From JBBQZU01 sp041749535 (GTDB lineage: Bacteria; Bacteroidota; Bacteroidia; Flavobacteriales_D; Cryomorphaceae): a stretch of DNA of 64,000 nt. Positions 9,527-18,638 of the stretch are shown here, one piece after another; position 1 is the stretch's first letter; every line of letters starts with the position of its first letter. The stretch is taken from contig JBGTBE010000068.1 in assembly GCA_041749535.1 (NCBI GenBank), positions 1-64,000 on the forward strand, written 5' to 3'. The position numbers were made by a program, and so were the translations under genes. Under the pieces are notes generated by a model. The model searched no databases and had not been told where the DNA came from. It saw nothing but the letters and a program-made list of their open reading frames with translations.

Positions 9527-9937
9527 ATGAAAAAAGTATTTTTTGTAGTCATGGCATCCGGCACCTTGTGCCTTCTCACCATCATGGCCTACCATGTATG
9601 GAGTTCTTCAAGACCACCTCAGGCAACATCGCAATGGCAGCTGGCCAGAATTGACTTTGAGGAGCCCATAGACGATGGACTAACCGCGAATGTGAAGCAA
9701 TTGATCAGGCGAAGTGGTCCTGTGCATCACGTGCACATCAATAGTTCTAAAACTTCAGCGGTTTTTGCATATACCCCCGGATACCTTGCTCCGGAGGGTG
9801 TTGCTACCAATATAAAGCGCGGCCTGGGCATCAATGCCAGTACCTATCAGGTAAGTCCGGAAAGGATTGCCGCAGGATGTCCAATCACCGGAAAGACGGG
9901 TATGCTCACCAAAGTGAAAAACTTTTTCCAATTATAA
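9527..9937 (+). CDS. Small membrane-anchored protein, possibly divergent HMA-like fold
   Basis: A 136-residue protein with one N-terminal hydrophobic segment (about residues 4-24), likely a signal anchor, then a soluble domain. The pattern RIDFEEPIDD, GPVHHVHINSSKTSAVFAYTP and a late GCPITG resembles the beta-alpha-beta layout of divergent heavy-metal-associated domains, but the CxxC pair is missing. The assignment to that fold is an inference. The gene sits 35 bp before the truncated hemoglobin lipoprotein on the same strand, so the two probably form an operon and may act together on heme, gas or redox chemistry in the envelope. Confidence 0.6.
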   Translation: MKKVFFVVMASGTLCLLTIMAYHVWSSSRPPQATSQWQLARIDFEEPIDDGLTANVKQLIRRSGPVHHVHINSSKTSAVFAYTPGYLAPEGVATNIKRGLGINASTYQVSPERIAAGCPITGKTGMLTKVKNFFQL

Positions 9938-9972
9938 AACCAAATAATTTCCACCCCCAAAATTCAAACGAC

Positions 9973-10533
9973 ATGAAAAGTATCTTAAAACTAACGGCAT
10001 TTGCAGCAATGCTCACACTCACCATGACCGCTTGCGATAGCGACGACGAAAACGCCGATACCACGCCCCCCGCCCCTACATTGTATGAAAAACTCGGCGG
10101 AGCTGAAATGGTCGCTGACCCTAACAATCCAGGTGCCATGATCGAAGCTGGAAGACTTGGACTTCGCTCGGTTGTGGACAGCACCATTTTTGTAATTGCT
10201 GGCGATGACAGGTTGATACCCTATTTTGAAGTGCTGCTCACGGAAGTAGGTGCGGGCGATTTAACTGGATTTGCCGCACTCAGTGAAGACCTTACTGACT
10301 TCTTTAGCGTGGCAACAGGAGCTACCAGCTATACTTATGATGGTCTTGACATGGTCTCCGCGCACGATCCTTCTATAAATCCCAGAATGGCTCTGCCAGC
10401 AGACGATGAAGCCTTCGATGCATTCATTGACGATGTGGTGGCCGGTGCCATGCAGAATGGTGTACCCATAGAGCTTATTACAGAAGTTGGCGCTTTGATA
10501 GAAACGCTTAGGGAAGCTGTGGTGCAGGTGTAA
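9973..10533 (+). CDS. Group 1 truncated-hemoglobin-like lipoprotein
   Basis: 186 residues. The N-terminus is a lipoprotein signal with lipobox-like MTAC (Cys21), so the mature protein should be membrane-anchored outside the cytoplasm. The rest follows the 2-on-2 globin pattern: TLYEKLGG start, DDRLIPYF, and a DMVSAHDPSIN segment whose His131 fits the proximal heme ligand. The residue aligning with the usual B10 tyrosine appears to be Ile in VVDSTIFVIAG, and about 18 extra residues lie between LGG and that helix. Both would change ligand chemistry. The ATG at 9973 gives a clean signal peptide. An intrinsic terminator follows about 54 bp later. Confidence 0.75.
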   Translation: MKSILKLTAFAAMLTLTMTACDSDDENADTTPPAPTLYEKLGGAEMVADPNNPGAMIEAGRLGLRSVVDSTIFVIAGDDRLIPYFEVLLTEVGAGDLTGFAALSEDLTDFFSVATGATSYTYDGLDMVSAHDPSINPRMALPADDEAFDAFIDDVVAGAMQNGVPIELITEVGALIETLREAVVQV

Positions 10534-10586
10534 GCACCATTTCCTAAAGTAATTTTGGGTTATGAAACAGGCCCGGTTTGAAAAAG

Positions 10587-10609
10587 AAAGGATCCTTCCG
10601 GGGTCCTTT
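10587..10609 (+). terminator. Rho-independent terminator
   Basis: Stem AAAGGATCC / GGGTCCTTT (one G-T pair) around a short TTCC-containing loop, followed by a long T run. It ends the globin transcript. Confidence 0.8.
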
Positions 10610-11021
10610 TTTTATTTTCCACTAGATGGGATCTTTCATAAAATCTTGCCTGGTTCCTTTTAGAATAAATTAAAGAACCTGTCTGAGAGTTTGTAAAATT
10701 AATATTTCAGCTTGTACAATTGAATCTTGATTGTGTCACCCAAACAGGGAAATTGCATGGACAACTTTTGTATGGGCTTGGGTTCGTTGGCTGCCTGTTT
10801 TATTCTTAACTCCTACTTCATTGATAAGATAAGCCAAGTATGCAATATACCTTGAACTGAAAGGATTTGCTGTTCTAACTTAAATGGATCCAAAGGCAAT
10901 AGCTATTCAATACTTCTCACGAATGGAAAGCATCTAATTCGCCTATGCATAACCTTTCAGACTAGTATACGCGCCTGGAGGTTGCTGTGCAATATGATAA
11001 AAGATGAAAAAGGAGTTGTGA
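10610..11021. other. Intergenic region without recognisable genes
   Basis: About 410 bp between the globin terminator and the convergent anti-sigma gene. I found no tRNA, no credible reading frame and no clear repeat. The stretch near 10670-10700 reads vaguely like an insertion-sequence end, but I could not find a partner end. Confidence 0.4.
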
Positions 11022-11861
11022 TTAAACAACGTTGCCCAAGAGAATGAGTTGGTCCAGAGAAGGTGTAGGGCTTCCTCCCAATTTCTCGATGGTGATGGCA
11101 AAAGCTTGTCCACCCGTTGCAGATTGAGATGCGATAAGCACTTCGCTCGCGTCGATTGGTATCACGCCCATGTCCTGAGGAACACCATCAATGAGTACCC
11201 ACAATTGGTACTGTAATCCTTCTGCCAGCTCTGGCAATGCCGCAGGGTCAATCTGTACTTCGCCTGTACTAGTATTCCAAAACAGAGACAATTGGAGGGA
11301 CTTTTCAGCTACTGTGCTGTTGAGGACTACCTTCTTCATATTGGGATCGAACACTTCGCCAAAAGAATTTTGGGCCACATGCAAACTACTTCTCAGAGAA
11401 TCTATATTGGTACGAAGAGACTCGCTTTCTACAGAGAGTCTGTTGATTTCGCTTGTTCTGGCACCGTTGATGGAGTACTGCCAAATAGCAAAGCCTAAGC
11501 ATACAGAAGCCGCAGCCGCCCATGGCCACACTAAAGTAGTTTTGGAAGCAGCTATGGGTTGATTCATTTGCACTACACGCCCTGCTTTATCAGGTGCTTC
11601 AGCAGGAGACGCTACCTGTTTTATTTGGCCATGATTCCGCACACCTGCCATCACGCTTTCGCGCAAAGATGAGGGCGCCTTCACAGCATATGCACCGGCA
11701 AACTGCTCAAGGTCTCGCTCAGCCTGAACCAGCGCTTCTTTGATCTCTGGGTAAATTCCTGAGAGGCACTGCACGGCACGCCGGTCCTGTTCACTGGCGA
11801 TGCCAAGCGCATAATCCTGCAATATGCCGGAGTCTATGAAGCTACGCGTGTCCATTTCCAA
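11022..11861 (-). CDS. Anti-sigma factor, RskA-like
   Basis: A 279-residue single-pass membrane protein. Residues 1-75 are a cytoplasmic anti-sigma N-terminal region (DYALGIASEQDRRAVQ, then LRESVMAGV). A transmembrane helix lies at about 110-128, a short coiled coil at 136-165, and an extracytoplasmic RskA-type domain at about 180-279 (YQLWVLIDGVPQDMGVIP). It should sequester the sigma factor encoded just upstream until an envelope signal triggers release. Its start overlaps the end of that sigma gene by 14-20 bp depending on which Met is used (11861 or 11855), which suggests translational coupling. Confidence 0.85.
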   Translation of the reverse strand: MEMDTRSFIDSGILQDYALGIASEQDRRAVQCLSGIYPEIKEALVQAERDLEQFAGAYAVKAPSSLRESVMAGVRNHGQIKQVASPAEAPDKAGRVVQMNQPIAASKTTLVWPWAAAASVCLGFAIWQYSINGARTSEINRLSVESESLRTNIDSLRSSLHVAQNSFGEVFDPNMKKVVLNSTVAEKSLQLSLFWNTSTGEVQIDPAALPELAEGLQYQLWVLIDGVPQDMGVIPIDASEVLIASQSATGGQAFAITIEKLGGSPTPSLDQLILLGNVV

Positions 11862-12381
11862 ATATATTTCTCAAATCATTCATTGCTCTTCTGATACGGG
11901 TTTTTACCGTACCTATCGGGATTGCAAATTTTTCAGCAATCTCGGGGTGCGTATATCCTAAAATATAGGAGTGTTCTATTAGGGAGCGGTTTTGTTCATC
12001 GAGTCGGCTAAGTACCACTTCTATGTCGTGGTTCATTGCTGCATCTTCGTGGGGTGCTCTTATCACACGCATAGTTACGCTTTCTGTATCCCTGTGGATT
12101 TCGGGAGAGCGCTTATTTTTTCGGATGGCATCGATTGCAAGATTGCGCACAATGCTCAGCACCCAGGTGAAAAGCCGTCCTTTGCCCGGATCGTAACCAA
12201 GGGAATGCTGCCAGATTTTTACAAAACCTTCCTGGATAATATCTTGTGCCACAGCTTCATCATTCACCATGCGAAAGACAATACCATAGAGGGTGTCGCC
12301 GTAGTGGTCGTACAGCAACTCCATGGCTTTTTCATCGCCCGAAGCAAAAAGCTTCACAATATTCTCTTCTATCTTATGCAC
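11842..12381 (-). CDS. ECF RNA polymerase sigma factor
   Basis: A 179-residue ECF sigma factor with sigma2 (YDHYGDTLYGIVFRMV, DIIQEGFVKIWQ) and sigma4 (HPEIAEKFAIPIGTVKTRIRRA helix-turn-helix) regions joined by a short linker. It should redirect RNA polymerase to a small regulon and usually to its own operon. It is the first gene of a two-gene operon with the RskA-like anti-sigma factor. Similar SigK-type pairs often control envelope or oxidative-stress genes; the target here is not visible. Confidence 0.92.
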   Translation of the reverse strand: MHKIEENIVKLFASGDEKAMELLYDHYGDTLYGIVFRMVNDEAVAQDIIQEGFVKIWQHSLGYDPGKGRLFTWVLSIVRNLAIDAIRKNKRSPEIHRDTESVTMRVIRAPHEDAAMNHDIEVVLSRLDEQNRSLIEHSYILGYTHPEIAEKFAIPIGTVKTRIRRAMNDLRNIFGNGHA

Positions 12382-12893
12382 CCAGAAATGAATGGCCCAA
12401 AGCTAAGTTTATTCTTTAAAAACCTAATAGGTAATTGCATTCAATTTACCCGTAATCGTGCAGCAGCAACTGAATGAATCGTTCAACAAAGAAAAAGGTA
12501 TCCATTCAAGATTTTGTCGGGAATTGTACATCAGAACCCATACGTCAGTTGGACTTGGTGGGTATAACACGACTGTGAACCTTCAGACATCCAACTGAAA
12601 ATGAAGTGCTGTGGCAAGCAAGTAAAAGCAGGAATCTATAGAAATTTATTGGGTTACGGTGCAACACAAAAAGAAACCGTCCAACCGCGCTTAGCAAACC
12701 GGAGTTTCGAATCGATACCACAACGCGCATTTAAAAAAGTGTATTTCTGCTTGAAGATACATTTATTCGATACAGTTAGATGGCTGAATAATTTAAGTTG
12801 GAACCCTTTACAAATCATTAACATACAATATATCATTCCTCTTAGGATTCCGTATACAACGAATGTATATTTACATAAACTCAATTTTTCAAT
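12382..12893. other. Divergent intergenic region, no genes seen
   Basis: AT-rich 510-bp spacer between the ECF sigma gene and a DUF4382 lipoprotein gene. An 8-bp inverted repeat (CAGTTGGA / TCCAACTG, 12546-12597) with a 36-base loop is probably chance. A TATATTTA sequence shortly before 12894 is a weak -7 candidate. Confidence 0.4.
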
Positions 12894-13415
12894 ATGAAAA
12901 AGTTATTAATAATTGCAATAATATCTGCTGGCTTTCTTACTGCTTGCTCAGATGATGATTCATCAACGCCAGCTCCGGTTGAATCTACCAAGATTAAAAT
13001 CTATATGCATGATCAGCCTGCAGAATATCAACAGGTGAATATTGATGTGCAAAGCATCGAAATAAAGGGCGATGGAGACAATGAAGTTCTGAATATAGGT
13101 CAATACGCCGGTATTTATAATTTACTCGACCTGCAGGATAGTGTTGTAGTCCTATTGGCAGATACCTTGGTAACTTATGGCCACATTAGTCAGGTTAGGT
13201 TTATTCTTGGTACTCAAAATTCGGTAATGGTGGATGGTGTGCTCTACCCCCTTCAAACCCCAAGTGCTCAACAATCAGGACTCAAGGTAAATGTGCATCA
13301 GGATCTACTGGGTCTCGATAGCCTCAATCTCTTCTTTGATTTTGATGCCTATGAATCTATAACTGAAACAGGTAATGGTGGTTATATTCTTCACCCAGTA
13401 ATCAATTTAGATTAA
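12894..13415 (+). CDS. DUF4382 family lipoprotein
   Basis: 173 residues starting with a lipoprotein signal (MKKLLIIAIISAG..., lipobox LTAC followed by acidic SDDDSS). The body matches DUF4382: KIKIYMHDQPAEYQQVNIDVQSIEI, the IYNLLDL segment and a final HPVINLD. This beta-sandwich family is found on Bacteroidota cell surfaces; its function is unknown. It stands alone, with about 300 bp to the next gene. Confidence 0.85.
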   Translation: MKKLLIIAIISAGFLTACSDDDSSTPAPVESTKIKIYMHDQPAEYQQVNIDVQSIEIKGDGDNEVLNIGQYAGIYNLLDLQDSVVVLLADTLVTYGHISQVRFILGTQNSVMVDGVLYPLQTPSAQQSGLKVNVHQDLLGLDSLNLFFDFDAYESITETGNGGYILHPVINLD

Positions 13416-13712
13416 GTACAATGCGCAGTCACCATATGGTTGCTGCAGCAGGTATTACCCTCAGACAAAGAAATTTTCCGGCACATCGGGCGCTCTCGAT
13501 GTTGGCGTAAGATTACTTTAACTACAGTCTGTACCATTTTCACCCTGAATTTAACAAGTACAGGAAATTTCTGAAACTGATATTTTCTTTGATGGTAGGT
13601 TAACAGAGCTTTCGCAGGATCTTGATGCCCTCTTTATACCCTTGCCCGATGTTCCCCTCTTGTAAAAGTTGTGAATATACTTGACCTTTGATGTCCATGC
13701 TAACCAATCAAG

Positions 13713-14867
13713 ATGAAACCAACATTACTATTTTTAAGTCTCTTCATTTGCCCAGGTTTATTTGCCCAAGTGCAGTTTGTATCCCAACCATTTGAAGCTG
13801 TAGTTGCAGAGGCAGCCAAATCCAATAAACTTGTGATGGTAGATGCCTACACAGACTGGTGCGGCTGGTGCAAGGTGATGGACCGTGAAACCTTTAGCAA
13901 TGCGGAGGTAGGCAATTATATAAATGAGCGGTTTGTGAGTACCAAGGTAGATATGGAAGTTGGGTTTGGTGTATTGCTTGCGATGAAATACCGGGTATCT
14001 TTTTATCCCCAATACCTTTTCTTTGATGGAGAAGGGCACATTATAGGCAGACTGGGTGGATTTCAAAAGCCAGAACCTTTCATAGATGCTGTAGAAGCAC
14101 TGCTCAACGGCAAAGACCGGCTCGGCCCCCTGCCAGCCCCAATGGACTTCACAAATGGGTTTCCGGATTTCTACATCAATAGCTTCAAAAAAGGCAAGGA
14201 AAGGAGCAACCCAACCGAGGAAGAAGTCACCGCTTTTTTGAGCAGTCACCCTGACTTAACTGATGAAGCCGGTTGGGGTGTGCTATGGAGATTTGTAGGA
14301 GGTGGCGAATTTGCGAGAAAAATTATTGAATTGCGAGAGCCCCTTTCAGCCAAATATGGAAAACAAGAAATTCTCGACAAGTTATCTGCCTTGCTTTTCA
14401 GCGATGTAAAGCTTGCCATCAAAGAGCAAAAACCCGAGTACCTTGAAGCCGCACTCACTGCTGCCGACGAAATAATGGGTGCTGATGCTGAGACCTATAA
14501 GCAGCGCTACCGACAGTATTACTATCAGATGACCGAAAACTGGGAACTATTGACCAACGAAGGATTGATACAATCGGAAGCTAGTGTGACAAACAATGCA
14601 TATGCACTCAATGATATAGCATGGACCTTATACCAGCACTGCGATAACCAAGATTGCCTGGATAAGGCTGCCAACTGGATGGTTCGCGTTTCAGAAGAAG
14701 TGCCACAATACGCGTACTTAGATACTTGTGCTTCCGTACTGTACAAAGCAAACCGAAAGGACGAAGCCCTCAAGTATGCAGAGCAAGCCATGGTTTTGGG
14801 AAAAGCAGAAGATGAGGATGTAACCGCAACCATGGAGCTCATTCAAAAAATTAAGAAATCCATGTAG
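13713..14867 (+). CDS. Secreted thioredoxin-fold protein (CGWC) with helical C-terminal part
   Basis: 384 residues. A signal peptide ends near residue 19 (GLFAQ). Residues 20-130 are a thioredoxin fold with active site DWCGWCKVMD and cis-Pro region YRVSFYPQYLFFDG. The remaining 250 residues are helical, with TPR-like features near the end (YLDTCASVLYKANRKDEALKYAEQA). It is probably a periplasmic disulfide reductase or isomerase. The CGWC motif is less reducing than the CGPC of TrxA. The start ATG at 13713 follows a GACCTTTG box one base away from the -7 consensus. The next gene starts 4 bp after the stop. Confidence 0.85.
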   Translation: MKPTLLFLSLFICPGLFAQVQFVSQPFEAVVAEAAKSNKLVMVDAYTDWCGWCKVMDRETFSNAEVGNYINERFVSTKVDMEVGFGVLLAMKYRVSFYPQYLFFDGEGHIIGRLGGFQKPEPFIDAVEALLNGKDRLGPLPAPMDFTNGFPDFYINSFKKGKERSNPTEEEVTAFLSSHPDLTDEAGWGVLWRFVGGGEFARKIIELREPLSAKYGKQEILDKLSALLFSDVKLAIKEQKPEYLEAALTAADEIMGADAETYKQRYRQYYYQMTENWELLTNEGLIQSEASVTNNAYALNDIAWTLYQHCDNQDCLDKAANWMVRVSEEVPQYAYLDTCASVLYKANRKDEALKYAEQAMVLGKAEDEDVTATMELIQKIKKSM

Positions 14868-14871
14868 CCCT

Positions 14872-15180
14872 ATGCAGGAGTACAGCACTTTTAAGGAATT
14901 TTATCCCTACTACCTGAGCGAACACAGAAAATATGGCACGCGAATTACCCACTTTATAGGCACTACCCTTTTCTTTGTTTGGGTTGCATCCGCGATCATA
15001 CAGCTCAATCCCTGGCATTTACTTTATGGCATTATTACGGCATATTTCTTCGCCTGGATGGGGCATTTTTTTATTGAAAAGAACAAGCCTGCCACGTTTA
15101 AATATCCGCTTATGTCGCTGAGAGGCGATTTCCTTCTTTATTTTCACATCCTTTCGGGAAAAGAAAAATTGAGACCATAA
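14872..15180 (+). CDS. DUF962 / Mpo1-like membrane protein
   Basis: A 102-residue protein with the DUF962 (YGL010w/Mpo1-like) pattern: SEHRKYGTRITHFIGTTLFF, AYFFAWMGHFFIEKNKPATF and YPLMSLRGDFLLYFHIL, with conserved His residues. Yeast Mpo1 is an iron-dependent 2-hydroxy fatty acid dioxygenase. The bacterial members are not characterised well enough to transfer that reaction with confidence. Two hydrophobic segments suggest a membrane location. It is probably cotranscribed with the thioredoxin-fold gene 4 bp upstream. Confidence 0.85.
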   Translation: MQEYSTFKEFYPYYLSEHRKYGTRITHFIGTTLFFVWVASAIIQLNPWHLLYGIITAYFFAWMGHFFIEKNKPATFKYPLMSLRGDFLLYFHILSGKEKLRP

Positions 15181-15401
15181 CGTCATCACCAGGTTCATAC
15201 CCTGCCGCTTTACCCGATTCCCAAGCTCCCATTTGGATTCCTTTCACCTAATTTTCAGATTGTGATAAATTAATACTTCGCAGGTCAAAACTTTGTGAAA
15301 CTTTGCGGCTGAAAAGTAGTTATTGAGGTGAACACAATCCTGTGCACCACATCAACTCCATTCGATTTCGATTGAAATTCAGCAACCTGATATCGACTGA
15401 A

Positions 15402-16556
15402 ATGCTCAGCGGGCAATTTGGTCTGCTCTGCCTGAGCTCAGCCCTCTTCATGGCAGGGGTAAATATGATTATTCCCGAGCTGCCTGCCTACCTGAGTAGC
15501 CTTGGAGGTGCAGAGTACAAGGGTCTTATCATCTCACTATTTGCCATTACGGCCGCATTGAGCAGGCCATTTAGCGGAAAGCTGGCAGATGTGATGGGCC
15601 GCAAACCTGTGATGTACTTTGGTGCCGCAGCTGCTGTGGTATGTTCTGCCCTCTATCCTGTAATTGGTGGACTTATTGGTTTCTTTTTCCTACGGCTTGT
15701 ACACGGACTCAGCGCGGGCTTTAAACCCACCGGCGATATGGCCCTTCTCGCCGACCTGGTAAATGACAAAAACCGTGGTGAAGCCCTTGGTCTGCTTGGG
15801 ATGAGCAGCAGCATAGGCATGGCTGCAGGCCCGGCCATTGGGAGCGCTATTGCCAACAATCTAGGCATAGAGGCTATGTTTTATGCCAGTTCCCTGGCCT
15901 CACTGCTCAGCATTGTGACCGTGTATAAAATATCTGAATCTGTGAACGATGCCCTGCCATTTAAACCTGGTATGCTGAAGGTACAGTGGAGTGATGTGTA
16001 TGAAGCCAGGGTAGCAAGACCCTCGATTGTAATGATGCTGAATATTTTCTCCTTCGGGATGGCTTTGACGCTTATTCCTGATTTCAGCGAATACCTGGGC
16101 TTCAGAAACAAGGGCTTGTATTTTACTGTGATGCTTATTGCCTCGGTAGCCTCCAGGCTATACTCAGGCAAGGCCAGTGACAGGCTCGGCAGGGCTTATC
16201 TTCTGAAAGTGGGTACCCTTATCCTTGCTTTTTCAATGATAGTAACTGCACTCGCCTTCAACAAGGCAATTTTCATAGCTGGTGCAGTGTTATACGGCAT
16301 TGGTACCGGTATAAATTCTCCAACAATATTTGCCTGGACCGTGGATCTTGCAGACCCAGCAAAACGCGGTCGCGCTATGTCTACCATGTACATCGCTCTG
16401 GAAATCGGAATACTCGCCGGAGCGCTTTGCTCCGCTTGGATTTACAACAATGACCCCACACGTCTGAAATACGCCTTCGGAACTGGAGCCTTCCTGGCTG
16501 TAGTCGCTTACATCTACCTTTACATCACCGAAAAGAGAAGGCAGGCAGTAGCCTAG
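15402..16556 (+). CDS. Major facilitator superfamily transporter
   Basis: About 384 residues with 12 predicted membrane segments and the MFS signature GKLADVMGRKPVM between segments 2 and 3, plus a related GKASDRLGRAYLL loop between segments 8 and 9. It is a proton-coupled exporter or carrier of unknown substrate. Start choice is uncertain: ATG at 15402 places MLSGQFGLLCLSS directly ahead of the first helix, while GTG at 15342 would add 20 residues. It is a single-gene unit; the next gene starts 148 bp later with its own promoter. Confidence 0.85.
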   Translation: MLSGQFGLLCLSSALFMAGVNMIIPELPAYLSSLGGAEYKGLIISLFAITAALSRPFSGKLADVMGRKPVMYFGAAAAVVCSALYPVIGGLIGFFFLRLVHGLSAGFKPTGDMALLADLVNDKNRGEALGLLGMSSSIGMAAGPAIGSAIANNLGIEAMFYASSLASLLSIVTVYKISESVNDALPFKPGMLKVQWSDVYEARVARPSIVMMLNIFSFGMALTLIPDFSEYLGFRNKGLYFTVMLIASVASRLYSGKASDRLGRAYLLKVGTLILAFSMIVTALAFNKAIFIAGAVLYGIGTGINSPTIFAWTVDLADPAKRGRAMSTMYIALEIGILAGALCSAWIYNNDPTRLKYAFGTGAFLAVVAYIYLYITEKRRQAVA

Positions 16557-16641
16557 CAGCGCAAAATGCTGATTCTCCATCAAAAGAACAATTCCCTTTC
16601 AGGGTTTTAAAGACAAAATTTGGCCATTCGAAAATTCAAAA

Positions 16642-16671
16642 TTGGTATTAAGCTTAAAACCATTTCCTTTG
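16642..16671 (+). promoter_or_regulatory. Putative promoter of the MscS gene
   Basis: TTG at 16642-16644 and TTCCTTTG at 16664-16671 (one mismatch to TAnnTTTG) are separated by 19 bases. This matches Bacteroidota primary-sigma spacing. The start codon is 33 bases downstream. Confidence 0.45.
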
Positions 16672-16704
16672 CACCTTGAAATTTTTGAACTTAATCTCTA
16701 AATA

Positions 16705-17529
16705 ATGAACGAAGAAATTGATAAGTACGCAGGAGAGATAAAGCAACTTGTGATTGCCCACGGTCTCGCCATATTGATGGCCATTCTCGTGCTTTTTGTA
16801 GGTCTCCGAATTATTAAGGTCGTTACCAAAGGAATAAACAAGGCGATGATAAAACGCAATGTGGACGATTCCTTAAGGCCTTTCCTCATCTCAATGCTAA
16901 ACATACTTCTCAAGGTGATGCTCTTCATCTCTGTCATTCAAATGATAGGTATAGAGACCACGAGTTTTGTAGCGGTGCTGGCATCAGCGGGTCTTGCATT
17001 GGGACTTGCCCTTTCAGGAACGCTTCAAAATTTTGCCGGAGGGGTGATTATCCTTTTATTCAAGCCTTTTAAAAAAGGTGATTTCATTGAAGCCCAAAGC
17101 TATACAGGTACAGTCTTTGCCATTCAAATATTCGCTACCATACTGAAGACGGTAGATAATAAAACTGTGTTTATCCCCAACGGACCCCTTTCTTCAGGCT
17201 CTCTCATAAACTACACAGCTGAAGATACTCGCCGGGTGGACATGACCTTTGGAGTGAGCTACAGTGCGCCGCTCGATAAGGTTAGGAATATATTACAAAA
17301 GCTTTTAGATGAAGATCCACGTGTAATGAAGGAATCGGCCAATCTGATTGCAGTGGCTTCCTTAGGCGACAATTCTGTGAACTTCACAGTGAGGGTTTGG
17401 GTGCAAAGCCCGGATTACTGGCCTCTATTTTTTGACTTTCAGGAAAAGGTAAAAATTGCTTTCGATCAGGAAGGAATCAGTATTCCATTTCCGCAGATGG
17501 ATGTTCATCTCTCCAAAGCCGAAGATTAA
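16705..17529 (+). CDS. Small-conductance mechanosensitive channel (MscS family)
   Basis: A 274-residue inner-membrane channel that opens under membrane tension to release solutes on hypo-osmotic shock. It has three hydrophobic segments. The third, pore-lining helix is the glycine/alanine-rich VAVLASAGLALGLALSGTLQNFAGGVIIL, followed by the beta domain FKKGDFIEAQSYTGTVFAI and NGPLSSGSLINYT. The length is typical of E. coli MscS. The DUF3078 gene follows 24 bp later on the same strand. Confidence 0.93.
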   Translation: MNEEIDKYAGEIKQLVIAHGLAILMAILVLFVGLRIIKVVTKGINKAMIKRNVDDSLRPFLISMLNILLKVMLFISVIQMIGIETTSFVAVLASAGLALGLALSGTLQNFAGGVIILLFKPFKKGDFIEAQSYTGTVFAIQIFATILKTVDNKTVFIPNGPLSSGSLINYTAEDTRRVDMTFGVSYSAPLDKVRNILQKLLDEDPRVMKESANLIAVASLGDNSVNFTVRVWVQSPDYWPLFFDFQEKVKIAFDQEGISIPFPQMDVHLSKAED

Positions 17530-17553
17530 TACAACTCAACCACTCATAATCAA

Positions 17554-18531
17554 ATGAAAAAACCAATCATTATCGCAATTTCATTTCTAGCCCACTTCAC
17601 TGTTTCGGCACAAATTGATAACGTGCTGGATGCAACAGAGCAAGAAAAAGTAGAAAAACTCAGAGTCCGCTCAGTAGTTTCTGATACGGCAGCAAATAAA
17701 TGGCTGCTAGGCGGAAACTTTGGCATCAATATGACTCAGTCCTATTTTAGCAATTGGGCAGCAGGAGGTCAAAACTCTATAGCTGGTACCGCGCTTATGG
17801 GCCTCTTTGCGAATTACAACGAAGGGCGCAACAGTTGGGAAACCAACCTGGACCTGGCTTTTGGATTGCTTATGCAAGGCGATTCAGACCCCATTAAAAC
17901 CGACGACCGAATAGACCTGACTTCTAAATACGGTTACGCTACCAACAACCCAGACTGGTACTACAGTGCACTTTTCAATTTCAGAACACAGTTTGCTGAC
18001 GGTTATATCATTGAAAATGGCATAGAAATAGGAGACCCTATATCAAGGTCTTTTGCACCGGCCTACTCCTTTCTTACATTGGGTATGGATTACAAGCCAA
18101 ATGACAAGCTTTCTGTCTTACTTTCGCCCGCCACCACCAAAATTACCATCGTAACCGACGATCGACTTGCGCCAAATTTTGGCGTGGAAGAAGGTGAAAA
18201 TGTGCGCTTTGAAATTGGGGCATTCATTAAAGGGGTATACCAAAGCGACATAGCCAAAAATGTAAATCTACTTACGCGTATAGACCTCTTCTCCAACTAT
18301 CTTGAAAACCCACAGAATGTGGATGTAAACTGGGAAACAGTGCTTACGCTCAAAGTAAATGAGTGGCTTTCTACCACCATTACCACACAGCTTATTTACG
18401 ATGATGATATAAAGCTGAATGTAACCGAACCAGTGATTGTTGATGATGTGATTATTACGCCAGGCTCTGCCGGGGTACCCCGCACACAATTCAGAGAGGT
18501 GTTTGCGCTCGGGCTTTCATTCAAATTCTAA
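17554..18531 (+). CDS. DUF3078 family outer-membrane-type protein
   Basis: 325 residues with a signal peptide ending at about residue 20 (TVSAQ). The body matches DUF3078: KWLLGGNFGINMTQSYFSNW, AAGGQNSIAGTALMGLFANY, alternating amphipathic strands and a final aromatic residue (FALGLSFKF). This suggests an outer-membrane beta-barrel. Function is unknown. It is probably cotranscribed with mscS, and an intrinsic terminator follows within about 25 bp. Confidence 0.85.
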   Translation: MKKPIIIAISFLAHFTVSAQIDNVLDATEQEKVEKLRVRSVVSDTAANKWLLGGNFGINMTQSYFSNWAAGGQNSIAGTALMGLFANYNEGRNSWETNLDLAFGLLMQGDSDPIKTDDRIDLTSKYGYATNNPDWYYSALFNFRTQFADGYIIENGIEIGDPISRSFAPAYSFLTLGMDYKPNDKLSVLLSPATTKITIVTDDRLAPNFGVEEGENVRFEIGAFIKGVYQSDIAKNVNLLTRIDLFSNYLENPQNVDVNWETVLTLKVNEWLSTTITTQLIYDDDIKLNVTEPVIVDDVIITPGSAGVPRTQFREVFALGLSFKF

Positions 18532-18555
18532 TTTCTTCACCGCTCATAAAGTACC

Positions 18556-18584
18556 AAAGCCCTGCATCCAATTGTCAGGGCTTT
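18556..18584 (+). terminator. Rho-independent terminator
   Basis: 9-bp perfect stem AAAGCCCTG / CAGGGCTTT with an 11-base loop and a run of seven or more T. It ends the mscS-DUF3078 unit. Confidence 0.88.
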
Positions 18585-18638
18585 TTTTCTTTCAGGCACG
18601 TCATTTGACAGAATTTAAATTAAAAAAAATAAGCAATT

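Noticed and set aside
10660..10720. Possible insertion-sequence end in the gap after the globin gene
   Set aside because: The sequence felt familiar, but no matching opposite end, target duplication or transposase fragment was found.
12546..12597. Inverted repeat CAGTTGGA / TCCAACTG
   Set aside because: Only 8 bp with a 36-base loop and no T run or gene end; likely chance.
12601..12897. A 98-codon plus-strand frame before the DUF4382 gene
   Set aside because: AT-rich composition, no domain or signal pattern, and it runs into the start of a clear lipoprotein gene in another frame. It looks like random open sequence in a promoter region.
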